NCBI GenBank assembly: GCA_016938535.1
Contig: JAFGUL010000234.1
Span: forward strand, 1-11,451
DNA length: 11,451 nucleotides
Reading direction: 5' to 3'
Source of the DNA: Candidatus Delongbacteria bacterium
GTDB lineage: Bacteria > Delongbacteria > UBA4055
The position numbers and the translations under genes are program-made. Under the pieces are notes generated by a model that was not told where the DNA came from, ran no database searches, and worked only from the letters and a program-made list of their open reading frames with translations. How positions within the stretch are numbered: position 1 is the first letter of the stretch; each line of letters begins with the position of its first letter. This document shows, piece by piece, positions 1-7,885 of the stretch.

Positions 1-1629
1 CGTTGAATTTGTAATGTCCAGGAGATTTCCTTTGAACATGATTGCACCACCATTCTGGGAAGCAGTAGTGGAACAGTTGTTTATCATTACTCTATCAAGT
101 GTCAGATCACCTCTGGCCTGAATTCCCGCACCAGTGTCATCATATCCGTTCTGCAGAGAAATGTCATACAATTCCAGGCTTGAATCTTCAAGTATCAGGA
201 AAAGTCTGGATTCTGCTGTCTGGCCGTCAGGACATGCTTTTAAAAAAGTCTGATCTGCACCCTGACCCTGAATTACATAGTTTTGATTCGCTGTCTGACC
301 TAAAACATAACCGTTCGCAACTGCAACATTGACATTCGGATCGTCACTCATATAAAAAGTTCCGGTCATATCAATTATATCATTTTCATAATAGTATCCT
401 AATGCTTTTGAAAGATTTGCCCATGGTGAACTTTGAGAACCGTCTCCAGTATCGTCATCCCCTGTATCGCTGTTAAGATAGAAAGTAACAGGTAAATTGA
501 ATTCAAAAGCTCCAGCATCTTTATTGCTTCCTCTGCTTATACCTACGCCTCTCTGATCGGTCAAAGGAGCTCCGTTATAGGCAGTACCTCCTTCGGGTAT
601 TGAATTTATCAGCTTGCTGCCGTATTGAGTCGCGTGGGTTAAGGTCTGTCCTCCGTTATCCGCAAGAGGATCCAGCTTGCACTCCACGCTGTTGTAATAT
701 GAATTTGTAGTCGGTAATGTTTCATCACTGCTGAAAGTATATGATCTGGCAAGGTTAACACTACCACCGCTTGAAATGTTCTCATTGTAATTGAATGAAT
801 TATCGAATACCGAATTTCTTATGTCCAGATCTATTAGTGCAGTATAAGTTGAAGGTTCGGCTGTAACGCAGTTAAGTCCGTCACCAGTCGAATTTCCTGT
901 CGTATTGTCAGCAATGGTACAGCTGTTCATTGTAAAATCTATAGTGACATTACGGCTGTTCGCAGCAGCAAACAGGAAAATACCACCGCCGCTGTTGTTT
1001 GTAACAGTGTTTCCGGATATAGTTGTATTTATCATAGTGATGCTCTGTAAAGACGCATATAATCCCTGGCTGTAAAGAGCGCCGCCGTATTCACCAGCAG
1101 TATTATCATGCATGGTCACACGGTTAAAAGTAAGATTTCCGTAGTTGAATATCGCGCCGCCGTAGTCAGCGCACTGATTATTAGAGATATTCACGTCGAT
1201 CAGATTAAGAACATGCCAGTTTACAATAGCTCCACCGTTACCTGCTGAAACCCCATTCTCAATAGACATGTTCATCATCGTAACAGCAGAACCGATATTT
1301 ACTTTGAATACCCTGTAAGCAGCTGTAGCGGGATTAAGGTGCGCTTTCACAAAAGTACTCTTAGCCCCTTCCCCGATAAATGTCAGGCTTTTGGTGATCT
1401 CGATCCCGTTTGAAGTGACTCCGGGATCCTGACCGAGATAAAATGTGCCTGAGAGCATTAGAGTGTCACCCGCAACAGCCTGTGAAATTGCGTACGAAAT
1501 GTGCTCCCAGGGACCTATCGAAGTACCCGGGTACCCGTCATTACCACGTGTACTGTCAACATAGTAAGTTGCTGAGAATAAGGATGTCACGAAGGACACC
1601 ATAATTAAGAGCAGGATCGTTTTTTTCAT
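1..1629 (-). CDS. Secreted right-handed beta-helix repeat protein, partial (C-terminus beyond the window)
   Basis: An open frame of 543 codons runs from the ATG at 1629 to the left edge without a stop. The start is supported by a ribosome site (AGGAG, 8 bases upstream) and a signal peptide (MKKTILLLIMVSFVTSLFS) ending near residue 19. The mature protein opens with YYVDSTRGNDG and a PWEHISYAI segment, then rungs with repeated N-G-G-G/A-I and N-x-T/S patterns typical of right-handed parallel beta-helices (compare polymorphic outer membrane protein repeats). Near residues 318-370 lie DNGGQTLTHA, LTDQRGVG and KDAGAFEF, the pattern of choice-of-anchor Q domains. A second module starts at about residue 373 (TFYLNSDTGDD) and is cut by the edge. 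The protein is a paralogue of the 852-residue product upstream in the operon, whose stop overlaps this start. A surface or secreted role, perhaps adhesion or polysaccharide binding, is inference; no catalytic residues were recognised. Confidence 0.88.
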   Translation of the reverse strand, partial: MKKTILLLIMVSFVTSLFSATYYVDSTRGNDGYPGTSIGPWEHISYAISQAVAGDTLMLSGTFYLGQDPGVTSNGIEITKSLTFIGEGAKSTFVKAHLNPATAAYRVFKVNIGSAVTMMNMSIENGVSAGNGGAIVNWHVLNLIDVNISNNQCADYGGAIFNYGNLTFNRVTMHDNTAGEYGGALYSQGLYASLQSITMINTTISGNTVTNNSGGGIFLFAAANSRNVTIDFTMNSCTIADNTTGNSTGDGLNCVTAEPSTYTALIDLDIRNSVFDNSFNYNENISSGGSVNLARSYTFSSDETLPTTNSYYNSVECKLDPLADNGGQTLTHATQYGSKLINSIPEGGTAYNGAPLTDQRGVGISRGSNKDAGAFEFNLPVTFYLNSDTGDDDTGDGSQSSPWANLSKALGYYYENDIIDMTGTFYMSDDPNVNVAVANGYVLGQTANQNYVIQGQGADQTFLKACPDGQTAESRLFLILEDSSLELYDISLQNGYDDTGAGIQARGDLTLDRVMINNCSTTASQNGGAIMFKGNLLDITNST

Positions 1630-1645
1630 TTTTTCACTCCTGGAT
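1626..1645 (-). promoter_or_regulatory. ATGA stop/start overlap with internal ribosome binding site
   Basis: On the minus strand the TGA stop of the 852-residue gene (1628-1626) shares two bases with the ATG (1629-1627) of the next gene, giving ATGA. An AGGAG sequence lies just upstream, inside the end of the first gene. This arrangement usually means translational coupling, so both paralogues are probably made together from one mRNA. Confidence 0.85.
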
Positions 1646-4184
1646 TATTTGAATATTTTAAATTTGAAATTTCTGAATTGGCATCACTTATCTTTGAATT
1701 GCTCGCGACTATGTAATAAAACACTTTGTTCTCAGTAATAGTTCCTGTCCAGCTGTTTGTAAAGACTGTGTCTTCTATATTGTAAGAATCATAAGGGTCC
1801 ACAGAGGAATATATTATGTAAGATGTTGCACCGTCGACATTATCCCAAGTTATAGTCAGCTCTCCTGAATCGATCGAAGAAACGACATTTTGCGGAATTC
1901 CTATTGTTTCAGAAATAAAACCTTCAAATGCTCCGATGTCTTTAAGATTATTAATTATTGCTACACCGCGCTGATCGAGAAGAGGTGCTCCGTTCCAGTT
2001 GCCTGAACCGGAACTTATTGATATAGCGTCAACAGCCGGACTATCCTCTTTCAATGCATGCGTAAAAGTCCCACCACCGTTATTCGCTAAAGGATATAAT
2101 TTCAGATCAACATTATTCTGATTTCCATTGATTGATCCGTCCGGCATCGTAGTATCGTTAGAAAGAGTGAACGATCTTTCAATATTCAGAATACTAGTAT
2201 TTTCTGCATAATAAACATCGTTGAAGTTTTCAAAAAGAGAATTCTTCACGTTGAAATTTAAAGTTGCATCAGTCAGATCATACTTTGATTTTAAATAAAC
2301 AAGGGTTTCAAAAGTATTTCCAAAAACTGTAGATGAATTGATATTCAGTGTTACTTCAGCAGGATTGCTGATACTTCCCCCGGATGATTCAATATAAAAC
2401 CCGGTTCCAAGTGAATCAGCTGTATTATTAGAGATCGTTGAATTCTCAATATTCACACTCACTGACCCTAAAGTTCTTCTAAAGTAAACAGATCCTCCAT
2501 TAAGACCGCAGTGATTATTAAACAAAGCACAGTTAATTATTGAAGTGTTGTTCACAATATACAACGCTCCACCGTTCCCGGTAGTTGAACATCCTGAAAT
2601 GTTAATATTCCTGAGAGACAGATCAGAACCTGTATATATAGCTGCTCCACCTATAACACTATTGACCTTACCGTTCATGATAGACAGATCTTCAATAGTT
2701 AATTTATCTGAGTAAATTGAAAATACTCTGCTTGCGGCCATCCCGCTGTCGGGGTGAGCTTTTATGAATGTAATGTCCGCTCCGTGACCCTGAATGATCA
2801 AGTCATCATAAATCCTGGCTCCAGATATATTTGATACATCAGGATCTTCGTTAAGTAGAAATATTCCGGTAACATCGATCGTATCACCATTGATCAATTC
2901 AGGATTATTTACGGAGTGGCAAATATATTTCCACGGATCTAATTCTGATCCGTCATTGGCATTATCACCGGTATCGATGTTTACGAAGAATCTTTTGTTC
3001 GTATTGTACTCATAAGCTCCCATATCTTTATCAGCATTAAATATCAACTCACCTCTTTGATCGTCCAGTGATGCTCCGTTATAATCCCCTCCTCCTGCTA
3101 AAAAAGGTATCGCATTCATTGCCGGACTTATCCTCATTAAGGCATGAGTCTTTGTGCCCCCGCCATTATCTGCAAGATTTTCCAGCATCGGGTCAGTATT
3201 ATCAATATTTCCGTTCGCAGTTGCATCAGGTAATGATCCGTCAGATGAAATATTATAACTTGAAACAGGCGTAATTGTGCTTAATGTAGAACTTGCATAG
3301 TAATTATCTGCAATATCATTATCAAATATTGAATTTTTTAATGTAATGTCCATTTCTGCCTTATTTGCATTAGCGCAGATACCGCTTCCATATTGTTTTG
3401 CTATATTTCTGGCAAGAGTACATGAGTTTATCGAAAATTCCATTTTCTGACCCTGACCATGTTCATCTGCATTAAGAAAAACTCCACCACCGCTAAGGGA
3501 TGAATAATTTTCAGAGAAAGTACAATTAATCATATTTAAAGAAAATCCAAGTCCTGTTGAATTATCAAAATAGATCCCGGCACCGTTATCGGCATTGTTT
3601 TGATTGAATGTTGAATATGTTATGGATGTATTTTTATTACAGAATATTCCACCGCCATTGTCTGATGCAGTATTTCCTGTTAATGTTATTCCGGAAGCAG
3701 TCAACACACCTGTAGAGTAAATTCCGCCACCGTTAGTTGAGAAACAGTTAGATACTTTTACATTGAAAAGATTCAGTGTGCCGTCATTTCTTATACCGCC
3801 CCCCATTTCCGAATCTTCATCGTTACCGTCAACGATCGAAAGGTTCTTAATATTCACACTGTACCCGATCGGAATATAAAAGGCTCTACCACCGTTTTTA
3901 GCCTGCACTATGGTCATATCTACTCCCTGACCGGTAATAGTTATATCATTCGTGATCTGAACTCCCAGATAATTTACTCCACTGTCGAGATCAAGATCGA
4001 AATATCCTGTAATGTTCAATGTGTCCCCGGGTGAGAGAAGATTTATCCCATAAGAAATATGTTCCCACGGGGATCCGATAGAACCATTATTTACGTCATC
4101 TCCGGTTACTGAGTTCACATAGAAAGTATTACCAAACACGGATGAGAGAATAACCATGATAAATACTAATAGAACCTTTTTCAT
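1626..4184 (-). CDS. Secreted protein with two beta-helix / choice-of-anchor Q-like modules and a C-terminal fibronectin type III-like domain
   Basis: Complete 852-residue product. The start is firm: AGGAGG lies 6 bases before the ATG, and a signal peptide (MKKVLLVFIMVILSSVFG) ends near residue 18. Module 1 (about 20-392) begins FYVNSVTGDD, continues through beta-helix rungs rich in GGGI and N-x-T/S, and closes with DNGGGTKTHAL, DDQRGE and KDMGAYEY (337-390). Module 2 (about 395-755) repeats the plan, from RFFVNIDTGDN to DNGGGTFTHAL, LDQRGV and KDIGAFEG. Residues about 760-842 (GIPQNV, LTITWDNVDGATSYIIYSS, FYYIVAS) look like a fibronectin type III fold. The tail after it is short and polar; I see no transmembrane anchor, LPXTG or obvious type IX sorting domain. 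Such proteins are exported and often sit on the cell surface; the ligand is unknown. It is the first gene of an operon with its paralogue and is divergent from the sensor kinase gene. Confidence 0.92.
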   Translation of the reverse strand: MKKVLLVFIMVILSSVFGNTFYVNSVTGDDVNNGSIGSPWEHISYGINLLSPGDTLNITGYFDLDLDSGVNYLGVQITNDITITGQGVDMTIVQAKNGGRAFYIPIGYSVNIKNLSIVDGNDEDSEMGGGIRNDGTLNLFNVKVSNCFSTNGGGIYSTGVLTASGITLTGNTASDNGGGIFCNKNTSITYSTFNQNNADNGAGIYFDNSTGLGFSLNMINCTFSENYSSLSGGGVFLNADEHGQGQKMEFSINSCTLARNIAKQYGSGICANANKAEMDITLKNSIFDNDIADNYYASSTLSTITPVSSYNISSDGSLPDATANGNIDNTDPMLENLADNGGGTKTHALMRISPAMNAIPFLAGGGDYNGASLDDQRGELIFNADKDMGAYEYNTNKRFFVNIDTGDNANDGSELDPWKYICHSVNNPELINGDTIDVTGIFLLNEDPDVSNISGARIYDDLIIQGHGADITFIKAHPDSGMAASRVFSIYSDKLTIEDLSIMNGKVNSVIGGAAIYTGSDLSLRNINISGCSTTGNGGALYIVNNTSIINCALFNNHCGLNGGSVYFRRTLGSVSVNIENSTISNNTADSLGTGFYIESSGGSISNPAEVTLNINSSTVFGNTFETLVYLKSKYDLTDATLNFNVKNSLFENFNDVYYAENTSILNIERSFTLSNDTTMPDGSINGNQNNVDLKLYPLANNGGGTFTHALKEDSPAVDAISISSGSGNWNGAPLLDQRGVAIINNLKDIGAFEGFISETIGIPQNVVSSIDSGELTITWDNVDGATSYIIYSSVDPYDSYNIEDTVFTNSWTGTITENKVFYYIVASNSKISDANSEISNLKYSNNPGVKK

Positions 4185-4231
4185 ACTTTCCTCCTAAATT
4201 GAATTTCTTTTCACTTCTTCACTATTAAATG

Positions 4232-4260
4232 AATATAGTTATTTTCGGTTTACGATTCAA
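4232..4260 (-). promoter_or_regulatory. Predicted sigma70-type promoter of the beta-helix operon
   Basis: Read on the minus strand, TTGAAT (4260-4255) and TATATT (4237-4232) are separated by 17 bases, matching the -35/-10 consensus in 4 and 5 of 6 positions. Transcription would start near 4225, leaving an untranslated leader of about 40 bases that contains the AGGAGG ribosome site just before the ATG at 4184. This rests on pattern matching only. Confidence 0.5.
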
Positions 4261-4295
4261 TCCTATGTTTATATGAGACTGAACTAATTTTGTGC

Positions 4296-4325
4296 TTGAC
4301 CATTGCTCTTCATGTATTGTATATT
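4296..4325 (+). promoter_or_regulatory. Predicted sigma70-type promoter of the sensor kinase, ending close to its start codon
   Basis: TTGACC (4296-4301) and TATATT (4320-4325) are separated by 18 bases and each matches the consensus in 5 of 6 positions. The -10 region also reads TATATTTG (4320-4327), which fits the Bacteroidetes TAnnTTTG form. Transcription would start about 4331-4333, at or next to the ATG at 4333, so the mRNA may have no leader. An alternative TTG start at 4303 would lie inside the promoter spacer. Confidence 0.45.
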
Positions 4326-4332
4326 TGAAATA

Positions 4333-7161
4333 ATGAGAAAAAAATCAGTTCAAATATTCCTGTTGTTTTTCCTTGCCAGTCTATTTTCTCAGATCCAGGT
4401 TCACCGTCATCTGACAACGGAAGACGGGCTTGTGCAATCTGATATCTGCGCGATCCATCAGGATATAAATGGATATGTATGGTTTGCGACTATGGGAGGC
4501 ATCAGCAGATGGGATGGAGTGGAATTTCTAAACTTTCATACTTCAAACGGTCTTCCTGCCGCTCAAATTTATGACATTTTTGAAGATCTTGACGGGAAAT
4601 TATATTTTCCAACCTATGGTGGTGGCTCTGTCGTTTATGAAAACGGGAATATGACAAAAGCTTTTAAAGAGATAGATAAGTACGATATAGAGCTTGCAGC
4701 TATTGAAAAAGATGAAAATGGGAATTATTATTTCGGAGGATATGATGGTATATGCATGTTGGACAAAAGTAATACTGCAGTTTATTTAGATTCAACGAAC
4801 TCTGTGTGGAATATAAGCAAAGGTATCGATGGGTCATTATATTTTGGAACTTACAAAGTTGGAGTCAGAATACTCAAGGACAATAAATGGAAGGAATTAA
4901 ATACTGAAACAGGACTTGCGGATAATGCCGTCTGGAAAGTGCTGGAAGATAAACTCGGAAACCTTCATATCGGAACCAATCAGGGACTTTCAATTTTCAA
5001 AGATATGAAACCGCAAAAAATAAATTCAAACAATGAATTCTTTAAATCGAGAATCACTGCTATCTTTGAATCTAAAAGCAATTTGATCTATTATGGGGGT
5101 ATCAAAGGTGTTGCCTATTATCTCAATGATAAATGGTCTTTTTTAACTAAAGAGAATGGTCTTACTGCAACGGATGTGTGGTCAATTTATGAAGATTCAT
5201 ACGGACAGATTTATTTTGGCAGCGCGGGAGGCGGGGTTAGCATCTACCGTCCGAATATTTTTAAGAATTTTACTGTCGAAAATGGACTTAGTGACAATAT
5301 TGTACAATCGATCTACGAGGATGAAAACGGAGTATTCTACTTCGGCACTGAGAATGGTGTAAGTGTTTTAAAGAACGGGAAATTTTCTTACATAACTTCA
5401 GAAGATGGACTGACAGGAAATAAGATCAGAAAAATTACCGGTAACGGAAAGGGTCAAATATTTATCGGGACACTTTCAGGGCTTAATATACTTAGTGAGA
5501 ACAATGAAATAATGAAACTCACTTCGGAAGACGGTTTGATAGATGATCAGATTTTCTCGCTCTATTATTCAAAGAACGGATCTTTGTATGTATGCACAAA
5601 GAAAGGAGTAAGTGTTTTAAAAGACGGTAAGTTTATAAACTATTCAAAAGAAGACGGTATGCAAGATGAGTATGTGCAGTTTGCTTTTGAAAATTCACAA
5701 GGGGAAATAGAATTCGGGACTTACCTTGGAGTAGTTATCAAAGACGGGGATAATTTCAGTTCGATCTCTACAAATGACGGGCTGAGTGGTCTGAAAATAA
5801 TTTCAATTTATGAAGATAAATCAGGAAGAAAATATTACGGTACTTATGGTAAGGGGCTTAATATATTTCACAAAGGGAAAGTCAATAATCTAAGTATCAA
5901 AGACGGACTCAGTGGAAATACAATAGGCTCAATACAAGAAGACAACTCCGGAAATATCTATATCGCCACAGGTCAGGGAATTGATGTATTAACCTTTGTT
6001 GGCGATTCAATTAATATCAGAAATATTGATCAAAAAGACGGTTTGATAAGCGACGACAATTTAAGAGACGCGTCCTATAAGGACAGTAAAGGCAGACTGT
6101 GGTTCGGAACTGTTAAAGGTGTTAGCTGTTACGATCCGAAAGCTGATAAGAAGGTTGCCAAACCTCCGAAGATGCATTTGAACACCGTAAGGCTGTTCGA
6201 AGATGAAATCGTACCGGATGAAAATGAATTCGCTTTCGACCAGAATTTTCTGACTTTCGAATACATCGGTATATACCTTCCTTCTCCCGAGAAAGTCGTG
6301 TACAAATTAAGACTTGCAGGTTTAGACGACAAGTGGGAATACGCAAAAGAAAGAAAAATCAGATATACAGGATTAAATCCGGGAAAGTATATTTTTGAAG
6401 TTATGGCTATGAGCGAATGGGGTTACTGGTCGGATAAACTCTCATACGGGTTCACAATCCTTCCACCCTGGTATGAAACATGGTGGTTCAGAACTGTACT
6501 CGGAATACTTGTCTTATTGTTTCTATGGATCATCTACAAAGCCAGAGTGGATAAAATACTTCAGGTTGAAAGATTAAGAACCAAGATCGCGAGCGACCTG
6601 CACGATGAAATAGGTTCTTCGCTTACAAGTATTTTTATGGGAACCGAGATGATCAGAAGATCGAAAGATACAGATAAGATAAATCAAACGGCAAAAAAGA
6701 TAGGCAGCAGCACAAAAGAGCTTATGAACACGTTCAGCGACATCGTGTGGTCAATAGAATCCGGGAATGATACTCTTGGAGAATTGTCGGACAGGATCGA
6801 AGAGTTCGTTTTTAAAATGAATTCAGACTGCAGCATCGGAATCAATTACAGGTCGGTCGGGATAAAAAAGGATACAAAAATCTCTTCGGAGATCAGGCAG
6901 AATATTTATATGATCTTCAAAGAAGCTCTGAATAACAGCATTAAATATTCCGATGCTGAAAATATATCTGTCAGCCTGGAATTTAATGGATCCGAACTGG
7001 AATTGAAAGTCAAGGATAACGGGACCGGTTTTTCCAGTAAGAAGCAGTCACAGGGCGGACACGGTATGAAAAGTATGAAATTTAGAGCCGAAAAGATCGG
7101 CGGTGTTATGAAGATCGTAGAAGAAAATGGTGTTGCTATAGAAGTAAAAGTGAGAATATAA
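4333..7161 (+). CDS. Two-component sensor histidine kinase with 14-blade propeller sensor, Y_Y_Y domain and one membrane segment
   Basis: 942 residues from the ATG at 4333. This start is chosen because a signal peptide (MRKKSVQIFLLFFLASLFS) begins exactly there; an in-frame TTG at 4303 and ATG at 4312 are less likely, and none has a clear ribosome site. Residues about 20-620 hold 14 repeats of the DGL-xxx-I-x-x-I-xED-x-x-G-x-x-YFGT-x-x-G type (Reg_prop), enough for two seven-bladed propellers. A Y_Y_Y-like domain follows (about 637-716, with YKLRLAGLDDKW and Y..LNPGKY), then a transmembrane helix (about 721-737). The cytoplasmic kinase has the HisKA_3 H-box DLHDEIG (phospho-acceptor H757), N-box EALNN (864-868) and G-boxes DNGTG (895-899) and GGHGM (908-912), so it looks catalytically intact. 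It probably senses an external or periplasmic ligand and phosphorylates the regulator encoded 13 bases downstream. Related family members often sense polysaccharide fragments; the ligand here is unknown. Confidence 0.93.
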   Translation: MRKKSVQIFLLFFLASLFSQIQVHRHLTTEDGLVQSDICAIHQDINGYVWFATMGGISRWDGVEFLNFHTSNGLPAAQIYDIFEDLDGKLYFPTYGGGSVVYENGNMTKAFKEIDKYDIELAAIEKDENGNYYFGGYDGICMLDKSNTAVYLDSTNSVWNISKGIDGSLYFGTYKVGVRILKDNKWKELNTETGLADNAVWKVLEDKLGNLHIGTNQGLSIFKDMKPQKINSNNEFFKSRITAIFESKSNLIYYGGIKGVAYYLNDKWSFLTKENGLTATDVWSIYEDSYGQIYFGSAGGGVSIYRPNIFKNFTVENGLSDNIVQSIYEDENGVFYFGTENGVSVLKNGKFSYITSEDGLTGNKIRKITGNGKGQIFIGTLSGLNILSENNEIMKLTSEDGLIDDQIFSLYYSKNGSLYVCTKKGVSVLKDGKFINYSKEDGMQDEYVQFAFENSQGEIEFGTYLGVVIKDGDNFSSISTNDGLSGLKIISIYEDKSGRKYYGTYGKGLNIFHKGKVNNLSIKDGLSGNTIGSIQEDNSGNIYIATGQGIDVLTFVGDSINIRNIDQKDGLISDDNLRDASYKDSKGRLWFGTVKGVSCYDPKADKKVAKPPKMHLNTVRLFEDEIVPDENEFAFDQNFLTFEYIGIYLPSPEKVVYKLRLAGLDDKWEYAKERKIRYTGLNPGKYIFEVMAMSEWGYWSDKLSYGFTILPPWYETWWFRTVLGILVLLFLWIIYKARVDKILQVERLRTKIASDLHDEIGSSLTSIFMGTEMIRRSKDTDKINQTAKKIGSSTKELMNTFSDIVWSIESGNDTLGELSDRIEEFVFKMNSDCSIGINYRSVGIKKDTKISSEIRQNIYMIFKEALNNSIKYSDAENISVSLEFNGSELELKVKDNGTGFSSKKQSQGGHGMKSMKFRAEKIGGVMKIVEENGVAIEVKVRI

Positions 7162-7174
7162 ATTGAGGGCGGGA

Positions 7175-7804
7175 ATGATAAAATTCGGCATTGTTGAAGA
7201 CATTTCGGAAGTTAGAGAGTATGTAGCAGAATGCATCACTTCGGATGAAAGATTTGTATGCGTATTCAGCTGTGAAAGCGTTGAAGAAGTGCTGAATTCA
7301 CTTGATTCGGACGATCTTCCCGCGTTTATTTTAATGGATATCAACCTGCCCGGTATGTCAGGTATATCAGGTGTAAAACTGATCAAACAAAAGTATCCTG
7401 AAATAGACCTTGTAATGCTCACAAATTATGACGAGAGCGGTAAAATATTCGAATCGCTTCAGGCGGGAGCATCGGGTTATTTGTTAAAAAGTACATCTTT
7501 TGATGATATTCACGATGCTATCGGTCTTTTGCTTAACGGAGGCGCGCCGATGTCACCTGTCGTAGCCAGAAAAGTGCTTGAATTTTTCAGGCCTCAGAAG
7601 AAAAAAAGTGAAGATTCAAACCTGACGGACAGAGAAAAACAGGTTGTTGAAGGACTTGTTGACGGACTGTCTTACAAAATGATAGCAGATCGTCTGAAAA
7701 TATCACCGGGTACGATATTTACTCATATTAAAAATATCTACAAAAAGCTTCACGTCAATTCAAAAGGAGAAGTTATTTCAAAATCATTGAAAGGTGAGAT
7801 ATAG
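7175..7804 (+). CDS. NarL/FixJ-type response regulator (REC plus LuxR-type HTH)
   Basis: 209 residues from the ATG at 7175, preceded by a GAGGG ribosome-site-like stretch; an earlier in-frame TTG at 7163 would only add four residues (MRAG) before the usual REC opening and is rejected. The receiver domain (1-120) has the acidic pair E8/D9, phospho-acceptor D55 in LMDINLPG, T83 and K105 in GYLLKS. The C-terminal DNA-binding domain (about 148-205) has the LuxR signature LTDREKQVVEGLVDGLS, then KMIADRLKISPGTIFTHIKNIY with the recognition helix. It is the cognate partner of the HisKA_3 kinase immediately upstream (13-base gap, one transcript expected). Its targets are unknown. The divergent beta-helix operon is the obvious candidate, with autoregulation also possible. 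Confidence 0.95.
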   Translation: MIKFGIVEDISEVREYVAECITSDERFVCVFSCESVEEVLNSLDSDDLPAFILMDINLPGMSGISGVKLIKQKYPEIDLVMLTNYDESGKIFESLQAGASGYLLKSTSFDDIHDAIGLLLNGGAPMSPVVARKVLEFFRPQKKKSEDSNLTDREKQVVEGLVDGLSYKMIADRLKISPGTIFTHIKNIYKKLHVNSKGEVISKSLKGEI

Positions 7805-7855
7805 ATATCAGGAAAAATAAAAAATTATTCTCTTTCATTCACAGGCATAATTAAT

Positions 7856-7879
7856 TATAATATCATAAAATACCGGAGG
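7856..7879 (+). promoter_or_regulatory. Possible promoter -10 and ribosome site of the MutL-like gene
   Basis: A perfect TATAAT lies at 7856-7861 within AT-rich DNA, and a GGAGG ribosome site lies about 7 bases before the ATG at 7886. No good -35 is visible at 16-18 bases (the 17-base position reads TTTCAT), so either the promoter is weak or factor-dependent, or the gene is read through from the response regulator 81 bases upstream. I see no hairpin terminator between the two genes. Confidence 0.35.
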
Positions 7880-7885
7880 CGTAAA

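Noticed and set aside
99..332. 77-codon plus-strand frame
   Set aside because: It is antisense to the continuous beta-helix coding frame, and its product is compositionally unremarkable, with no ribosome site.
3068..3274. 68-codon plus-strand frame
   Set aside because: It lies opposite the choice-of-anchor Q-like end of module 1 of the 852-residue protein and has no independent support.
4303..4332. TTG-initiated N-terminal extension of the sensor kinase
   Set aside because: It lies within the predicted promoter spacer, has no ribosome site and would bury the signal peptide that begins at the ATG at 4333.
7048..7422. 124-codon minus-strand frame across the kinase/regulator junction
   Set aside because: It is antisense to two well-supported genes with intact catalytic motifs; its translation is serine/threonine-rich with no domain.
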